NCBI GenBank assembly: GCA_045650025.1
Contig: JAZRQR010000003.1
Coordinates: forward strand, 1 to 64,000
From: SVQP01 sp045650025
Lineage (GTDB): Bacteria > Bacillota > Clostridia > Oscillospirales > CAG-272
Direction of reading: 5' to 3'
DNA length: 64,000 bases
Made by a program: the position numbers and the translations under genes. The notes under the pieces were generated by a model. The model had not been told where the DNA came from and did no database searches. It was given only the letters and a program-made list of their open reading frames with translations. Shown here in pieces: positions 59,691 through 64,000 of this stretch (position 1 is its first letter; every line of letters starts with the position of its first letter).

Positions 59691-61343
59691 ATGGCAGAAA
59701 CCAACAACAATTTTATTTTTGAGATCATTAACGAGGATCTTGGCGTACAGCCGGACAAGAAGATCCACACTCGCTTCCCGCCCGAGCCCAACGGTTACTT
59801 GCACATCGGCTCGGTCAAGGCAATCTGCATCAACACCGACGTTGCAAACAAGTATAACGGTCTGTTCAATCTCCGCTACGACGACACCAACCCCGCCAAG
59901 GAGTCCGACGAGTTCGTGCGCTCCATCCGCGAGGACCTGGAGTGGCTGGGCGCTACCCCTACGGGCGGCGTATTCTACGGCTCGGATTACTTTGGCAAGT
60001 GCTATGAATTCGCCGTACAGCTGATCAAGCAGGGCGACGCATACGTTTGCGACCTTTCCAAGGACGACCTGGCTGACTACAAGGGCACCGACCGCTCTGT
60101 CGCATCCAAGGAATCCCCCTACCGCAACCGTTCCGTAGAGGAAAACCTCGACCTGTTCGAGAGAATGAAGAATGGCGAGTTCCAGGACGGCGCACGCACC
60201 TTGCGCGCAAAGATCGACCCCTCCAGCGACAACCCCTACCTGCGTGACCCCGTTATTTACCGTATCAAGCACATTCACCATCACCGTCAGGGTGACGAGT
60301 GGTGCGTATATCCCATGTACGACTTCGCGCATCCCATCCAGGACGCGCTGGAGGGCATCACCTATTCTCTGTGCTCCAGCGAGTTCAGAAACCACCGTCC
60401 GCTGTACGACTGGGTGATTGAAAAGATCGGCTTTGAACAGCCCCCTCATCAGTGGGAGTTCGGTCGCATGAACATCACCTGCACGGTTATGTCCAAGCGT
60501 TATCTGCGTCAGCTGGTTGAGGAAGGTCACGTAGACGGCTGGGATGACCCCCGTCTGCCCACCCTTTGCGGTCTGCGCCGCCGCGGCTACACCCCCGAGG
60601 CTCTCTTCACCTTCGTAAGAGAAGCAGGCGTTACCAACACCGACCACACCGTAGACGTACGCCAGCTGGAGGCTTGCGTACGCGATGATCTCAACGAAAA
60701 CGCGCTGCGCCGCGTTGCCATCGTCAACCCCATCAAGGTCATCATCGACAACTATCCCGAGGATAAGGAAGAGATGATCAGCCTGCCCAACCATCCTCAG
60801 AAGGAGGAGCTTGGCAAGCGCGAGGTTCCCATGACCCGTGAGATCTATATCGACGCCGATGACTTCGCAGAGGTTCCGCCTCCCAAGTTCTTCCGTCTCA
60901 AGCCCGACAGCGAGGTGCGTCTGATGGGCGGCTATATCATCCGCTGCGGCGAGATCATCAAGAACGAGGATGGCAGCATCAAGGAAATTCATGCAACCGC
61001 AGACCTGGAAACCGGCAACGGCATGCCCGCTGACGGCAGAAAGATCAAGGGCACCATTCATTGGCTGTCTGCAAAGTACGCAAAGCCTGCCACCATCATG
61101 CTCTACGATCGCCTGTTCAACATTGAGAACACCGCAGACGTTCCCGAGGGCAAGACTTACCTGGACTTCCTCAACCCCGAGTCGCTGACCAAGGTAGAGG
61201 GCGCTATGGTAGAGCCCTGCTTAGCAGATGCAGCACCCGGCGAAAAGTTCCAGTTTGTCCGCGTTGGTTACTTCTGCAAGGACTCCAAGAACGCAGACAC
61301 CTTCAACCGCGTTGTAGGCCTGCGTGACGGCTTCAAGGGCTAA
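59691..61343 (+). CDS. glnS: Glutaminyl-tRNA synthetase
   Basis: Charges tRNA-Gln directly. A 550-aa class I synthetase: RFPPEPNGYLHIGSVKA (HIGH motif), LRYDDTNPAKE, the long catalytic insertion HIHHHRQGDEWCVYPMYDFAHPIQDALEGITYSLCSSEF typical of GlnRS, and VMSKRYL (KMSKS). The beta-barrel anticodon domain ends with GLRDGFKG. ATG 59691 follows AGAGGAT. GlnS is present in only part of the Firmicutes, where most use GatCAB amidation; here it lies in tandem with gltX. Confidence 0.95.
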   Translation: MAETNNNFIFEIINEDLGVQPDKKIHTRFPPEPNGYLHIGSVKAICINTDVANKYNGLFNLRYDDTNPAKESDEFVRSIREDLEWLGATPTGGVFYGSDYFGKCYEFAVQLIKQGDAYVCDLSKDDLADYKGTDRSVASKESPYRNRSVEENLDLFERMKNGEFQDGARTLRAKIDPSSDNPYLRDPVIYRIKHIHHHRQGDEWCVYPMYDFAHPIQDALEGITYSLCSSEFRNHRPLYDWVIEKIGFEQPPHQWEFGRMNITCTVMSKRYLRQLVEEGHVDGWDDPRLPTLCGLRRRGYTPEALFTFVREAGVTNTDHTVDVRQLEACVRDDLNENALRRVAIVNPIKVIIDNYPEDKEEMISLPNHPQKEELGKREVPMTREIYIDADDFAEVPPPKFFRLKPDSEVRLMGGYIIRCGEIIKNEDGSIKEIHATADLETGNGMPADGRKIKGTIHWLSAKYAKPATIMLYDRLFNIENTADVPEGKTYLDFLNPESLTKVEGAMVEPCLADAAPGEKFQFVRVGYFCKDSKNADTFNRVVGLRDGFKG

Positions 61344-61352
61344 GAGGACGCC

Positions 61353-61688
61353 ATGGACTTTGCTCAAATGCTGCAAAATCTGACGCCTTGGGCAATTCCC
61401 TATGCCATTGTGGGCGGATACCTGGTCGTCATTTCGCTGATCTCCATGATCGTATGCATTTACGACAAGGGCATTTCCAAGAAAAACAAGGTGCAGCTGC
61501 GCGTTCCCGAAAGACGATTGTTTTTCACACTTCCCTTGCTTGGCGGCGCATTTGCCATGTTTGGCACGATGACGCTGATCCGTCACAAGACGCAGCACTG
61601 GCAGAGATGGGTCACCTTGCTGATCGCCATTCTCCAAATCGCCGCACTGATCGGCATTACCGCCGTCATCGCGCTGGGGATCATTTAA
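61353..61688 (+). CDS. DUF1294-family small membrane protein
   Basis: A 111-aa membrane protein with about three to four helices. IVCIYDKGISKKNKVQLRVPERRLFFTLPLLGGAFAMFGTMTLIRHKTQHW is the DUF1294 signature (YDK..., RVPE..L, LGG..., HKT). Its function is unknown. GAGGAC lies just before the ATG, 9 bases after glnS. A bidirectional terminator follows. Confidence 0.88.
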   Translation: MDFAQMLQNLTPWAIPYAIVGGYLVVISLISMIVCIYDKGISKKNKVQLRVPERRLFFTLPLLGGAFAMFGTMTLIRHKTQHWQRWVTLLIAILQIAALIGITAVIALGII

Positions 61689-61693
61689 TATCA

Positions 61694-61725
61694 AAAGGCA
61701 GAGCCAAGCGGCTCTGCCTTTATTT
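61694..61725. terminator. Bidirectional terminator
   Basis: A 12-bp perfect stem (AAAGGCAGAGCC / GGCTCTGCCTTT) with an AAGC loop. Its right side overlaps the stop codon of the leftward gene at 61720. Confidence 0.87.
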
Positions 61726-62214
61726 TCCGTCTTCATTGGAAGGACCAAAATAATTGATATCGAACGCAATTGACCCACCATATCCCTCACTCATCAACAA
61801 ATCTCTGTCTTCATGCCTGTAATTCGATAGGATATTACAAAAACCGCCATCAGCCATTTCCCAATAAAAATACGCCTTCCCCGTAGCGTACTCAATACTG
61901 TGCGGCTTCCCCATAATTTCTACTATCTCCACAATTGTCATATCTTCCTCAATTTTGAGATAATCCTCATATGACGGCATGTGCGTTTGGTCAAGATCAA
62001 ATAATATATCCATGATGTCTGCTTCACTTTGCGTCGTCTGTTCTTCGGGCATCGTTTCAAGCGCTTGTGTCATAGTGCCCCCAAACAGCTCTCCGACCAA
62101 GCCCTGCATGCCGTTTTTTGCAACCGACACACCGGCTGCAACAAACAGTGCGGCAAGAAGAAGCGCAAGCAGCGCGCTAAATGAAATCAGCAGTATTTTT
62201 TGCGTTTTGTTCAT
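61720..62214 (-). CDS. Membrane-anchored small protein with a BamE/BLIP-like domain
   Basis: A 164-aa protein with one N-terminal membrane helix (about 7-33) and an extracellular part. Residues about 80-125 (YLKIEEDMTIVEIVEIMGKPHSIEYATGKAYFYW) follow the SmpA/OmlA or beta-lactamase-inhibitor-like pattern: a helix with a T..EV motif, a G-P turn and a strand with Y-W. In Firmicutes such domains occur in uncharacterised surface proteins. GGAGC precedes the ATG; own promoter. I cannot assign a function. Its end overlaps a terminator stem. Confidence 0.7.
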   Translation of the reverse strand: MNKTQKILLISFSALLALLLAALFVAAGVSVAKNGMQGLVGELFGGTMTQALETMPEEQTTQSEADIMDILFDLDQTHMPSYEDYLKIEEDMTIVEIVEIMGKPHSIEYATGKAYFYWEMADGGFCNILSNYRHEDRDLLMSEGYGGSIAFDINYFGPSNEDGK

Positions 62215-62243
62215 GCCGGAGCTCCTTTTATTTTCGTGTTTTT

Positions 62244-62272
62244 ATTGTATCACACAATGTAAGCAAAGTCAA
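62244..62272 (-). promoter_or_regulatory. Sigma-A-type promoter of the BamE/BLIP-like gene
   Basis: On the minus strand: TTGACT, 17 bases, TACAAT with extended TGA, 29 bases from the -10 box to the ATG. The same box sequences occur at the hisZ promoter. Confidence 0.75.
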
Positions 62273-62285
62273 GAAAATATCCCCC

Positions 62286-62693
62286 GAGTGTCATCCTGAG
62301 CGGAGTATGAAATTCCGACAATGTTCCTCAGTTTTTTGAATGCTTTAGGTCGGGATTTCATACGTAGTCGAAGTTTTGCGGAACGAATATTTCGCAGCAC
62401 TTGACTGCGAAATACAGTGGAGCAAAACCGCCGCAGGCGGGATCTCCGAAGAGTTTTCTCAATGTCTGCTTAGCCTTTGTTACACTTTTTTATATCCCAT
62501 ATCGTTTCCTTCAAAAGAATGCTTTGTGCAAACAGACGTGTCAGAAACCCTTCGGAGATCCCGCTGCGCGCTGTTCGCGCTTGCGCTTTTGCTTGCTGCG
62601 GTGTGCCTTTGGCACATCCTCGACCCGCAAAAGTTCGACTTCGCGCCATTTCGCAGCAAACTGCGAAATAACGCTCCGCTCAGGATGACACTC
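62286..62693. repeat. 408-bp non-coding inverted-repeat element
   Basis: The ends are perfect 20-bp inverted copies of the GTCATCCTGAGCGGAG type (62286-62305 and 62674-62693), a motif known from intergenic repeats in many Firmicutes. Inside is a second inverted pair, GCGGGATCTCCGAAG (62437-62451) with its complement (62550-62564), and tracts such as GTCGAA-TTTTGCGG occur in both halves in opposite sense. Small hairpins (TGTGCC-ttt-GGCACA near 62604; CGCAG near 62660) also occur. Open frames here lack ribosome sites and look non-coding. With the promoter and T-box it explains the gap 62215-63108. Confidence 0.75.
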
Positions 62694-62772
62694 AAGGGTG
62701 ACTCTGCATACCGCATGATGAGTACTTTGCGTACTTTCCACACCAAAAAACCAAAAATATTCGCAAAACCTC

Positions 62773-62801
62773 TTGCATTTGCAAACACAATGTGATATAA
62801 T
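62773..62801 (+). promoter_or_regulatory. Sigma-A-type promoter of the pheS T-box transcript
   Basis: TTGCAT, 17 bases, TATAAT with extended TGA. Confidence 0.85.
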
Positions 62802-62807
62802 GTTACG

Positions 62808-63068
62808 GTAAATGCGATGATGAAGTCAGCGCACACGAAAAAGCGTACACAGAGATGACCGACGCGGCTGAAAGCGGTCTTACGTGGCGTGTGTTGCATT
62901 TCCCTTCGGAGCAGGTCCTGTGAGCCGAGTACGGTAGTGGGACACGGCAGACACCGTTATCGGTCGGCAGAGTGTTGGCTTTGTGCGCGTAAGCGTCACG
63001 CCTTTATTTGGGTGGTACCGCGGTTTTTTATGCCGTCCCATGTTTTTTGGGAGGGCTTTTTTATTTTA
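62808..63068 (+). ncRNA. T-box leader (probable phenylalanine specificity)
   Basis: The leader contains the conserved T-box GGGTGGTACCGCGG (63010-63023), which pairs with the uncharged tRNA end in the antiterminator. It is followed by a terminator hairpin (GCCGTCCCA / TGGGAGGGC, one mismatch) and a T-run to about 63066. Upstream lies the long stem I region, with an AGAGATGA-like segment. A TTC triplet at 62900-62902 (in TTGCATTTCCC) is a candidate Phe specifier codon. Low charged tRNA-Phe would allow read-through into pheS. Confidence 0.85.
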
Positions 63069-63108
63069 TAAAAAAATTTATATGGAAATACAAAGGAAGG
63101 AAACAACC

Positions 63109-64000
63109 ATGAAAGAAATGCTGAATCAAATTCGCCAGACAGCACTTGAAAAGATTGCTGCAGGCGAAGATCTTGAGCAGATCAGAATTCAATACCTTGG
63201 CAAAAAGGGTGAGCTGACCGCCGTTCTGCGCGGTATGGGCAAGCTGAGCGCCGAGGAAAGACCCGTTATCGGCCAGCTGGCAAACCAGGTGCGCGAGGAG
63301 ATCGAGGCAGCCGTAGCCGAGAAGGCAGAGGCTCTTAAGGCTTCCGCTCTCGAAGAGCAGCTCAAGGCTGAAAAGCTGGACGTTACCATGCCCGGCAAGA
63401 CCGCACGCGTCGGTCACGTACACCCCCTGACCCGCGTACAGAGAGATATGGAAGAGATCTTTATCGGCATGGGATTTTCGATCGCAGAGGGTCCCGAGGT
63501 AGAGTATGACTTGTACAACTTCCAGAAGCTCAATATTCCGGAAAATCACCCCGCAAGAGACACGCAGGACACCTTCTACATCACGGATAACATCCTGCTG
63601 CGCTCCCAGACCTCGCCCGTGCAGGCGAGAACCATGGAGGTGCAGAAGCCTCCGATCCGCATCATCTCCCCCGGCCGCGTTTACCGCTCCGACGCGATGG
63701 ATGCTACCCACTCTCCCCTGTTCCACCAGATGGAAGGTCTTGTGGTTGACAAGGGCATTACCATGGGCGACCTCAAGGGCATGCTGGAGACCTTTGCAAA
63801 GGCACAGTTCGGCGAGGATACCCGTTGCCGTTTCCGTCCCCACCACTTCCCCTTCACCGAGCCCAGCGCAGAGGTTGACGTTTCCTGCTTCGCTTGCGGC
63901 GGCAAGGGCTGCAGACTTTGCAAGGGCGAGGGCTGGATCGAGATCCTTGGCGCAGGTATGGTACACCCCAACGTGCTGACCATGTGCGGCATTGACCCCG
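63109..64000 (+). CDS. pheS: Phenylalanyl-tRNA synthetase alpha chain (cut by window edge)
   Basis: Alpha subunit of the heterotetrameric class II synthetase that charges tRNA-Phe. About 297 residues are visible: an N-terminal coiled coil (IRIQYLGKKGELTAVLRGMGKL), then HPLTRVQRDMEEIFIGMGF, EGPEVEYDLYNFQKLNIPENHPARD, TSPVQARTM, GRVYRSDAMDATHSP (motif 2) and RFRPHHFPFTEPSAEVDV. GGAAGG precedes the ATG at 63109. It is under T-box control; pheT probably follows outside the window. Confidence 0.96.
   Translation, partial: MKEMLNQIRQTALEKIAAGEDLEQIRIQYLGKKGELTAVLRGMGKLSAEERPVIGQLANQVREEIEAAVAEKAEALKASALEEQLKAEKLDVTMPGKTARVGHVHPLTRVQRDMEEIFIGMGFSIAEGPEVEYDLYNFQKLNIPENHPARDTQDTFYITDNILLRSQTSPVQARTMEVQKPPIRIISPGRVYRSDAMDATHSPLFHQMEGLVVDKGITMGDLKGMLETFAKAQFGEDTRCRFRPHHFPFTEPSAEVDVSCFACGGKGCRLCKGEGWIEILGAGMVHPNVLTMCGIDP

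Noticed and set aside
57995..59791. Antisense frame of about 600 codons opposite gltX
   Set aside because: Shadow of a certain synthetase gene; no start site or promoter.
62376..62899. Proteins of about 95-140 residues within the 408-bp palindromic element
   Set aside because: Several overlapping frames on both strands, all created by the inverted repeat; no ribosome sites and no family resemblance.

Overview
The window reads as chromosomal DNA of an anaerobic, endospore-forming member of the Clostridia (Firmicutes), probably a gut-type lineage. The evidence is a set of sporulation genes (spoVB-mazG-hup-rqcP-yabP-yabQ-divIC, spoIIP-gpr, a dacB-like carboxypeptidase), oxygen-independent HemZ, cdaA-cdaR, a T-box leader in front of pheS, strong Shine-Dalgarno sites, and many lipoproteins and glycosidases acting on plant or host glycans. 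I cannot name a genus from sequence alone. No phage, insertion-sequence transposase, CRISPR array or rRNA operon is visible.

Layout. 1-3286 (-): histidine genes hisZ-hisG-hisD-hisC, with hisC cut by the window edge. 3465-4980 (+): a GrpB/pyrophosphatase-like fusion overlapping an mntP-type manganese exporter. 5046-11053 (-): two uncharacterised lipoproteins (1131 and 376 aa) and L-rhamnose isomerase. 11229-17106: divergent NAD genes nadE (-) and pncB (+), the latter followed by a secreted DUF4091/GH123-like lipoprotein. 17266-28050 (+): cdaA-cdaR, an FAD dehydrogenase, recJ, relA/spoT, dtd, hemZ and a uridine-kinase-like gene. 28084-32662 (+): the conserved spoVB-to-divIC cluster followed by smpB. 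32708-39283: two GH78 alpha-L-rhamnosidases flanking a small leucine-rich-repeat protein. 39361-42379 (-): a Crp/Fnr regulator with an NMT1/ThiY-like ABC importer. 42553-46681 (+): nucleotidyltransferase, NahK, GalE and GalM, a hexosamine/galactose route. 46770-50498 (+): a dacB-like gene, pgi, a small P-loop protein, a SecB-like protein and tRNA-Val(CAC). 50884-54701: a cytoplasmic DUF4091 protein (+) converging on GC-rich spoIIP and gpr (-) through a 282-bp inverted-repeat element. 54982-63109 (+ except one gene): a peptide-type solute-binding lipoprotein, a metallo-beta-lactamase-fold hydrolase, gltX, glnS, a DUF1294 protein, a BamE/BLIP-like membrane protein (-), a 408-bp inverted repeat, a T-box leader and pheS (cut by the right edge).

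How the genes fit together. The rhamnosidases and rhamnose isomerase point to use of rhamnose-containing plant glycans. The NahK-GalE group points to salvage of N-acetylhexosamine/galactose from host or microbial glycans. PncB and NadE form a nicotinate salvage pair. Two sporulation genes (yabP, dacB-like) carry sites resembling sigma-E promoters. Most other transcription units start at near-consensus sigma-A promoters, almost all with a 17-base spacer. The least explained parts are the non-coding structured elements (52437-52718, 62286-62693, 50498-50760, and the hairpin covering the spoVB start), the GrpB-pyrophosphatase fusion, and several conserved-looking orphan proteins.
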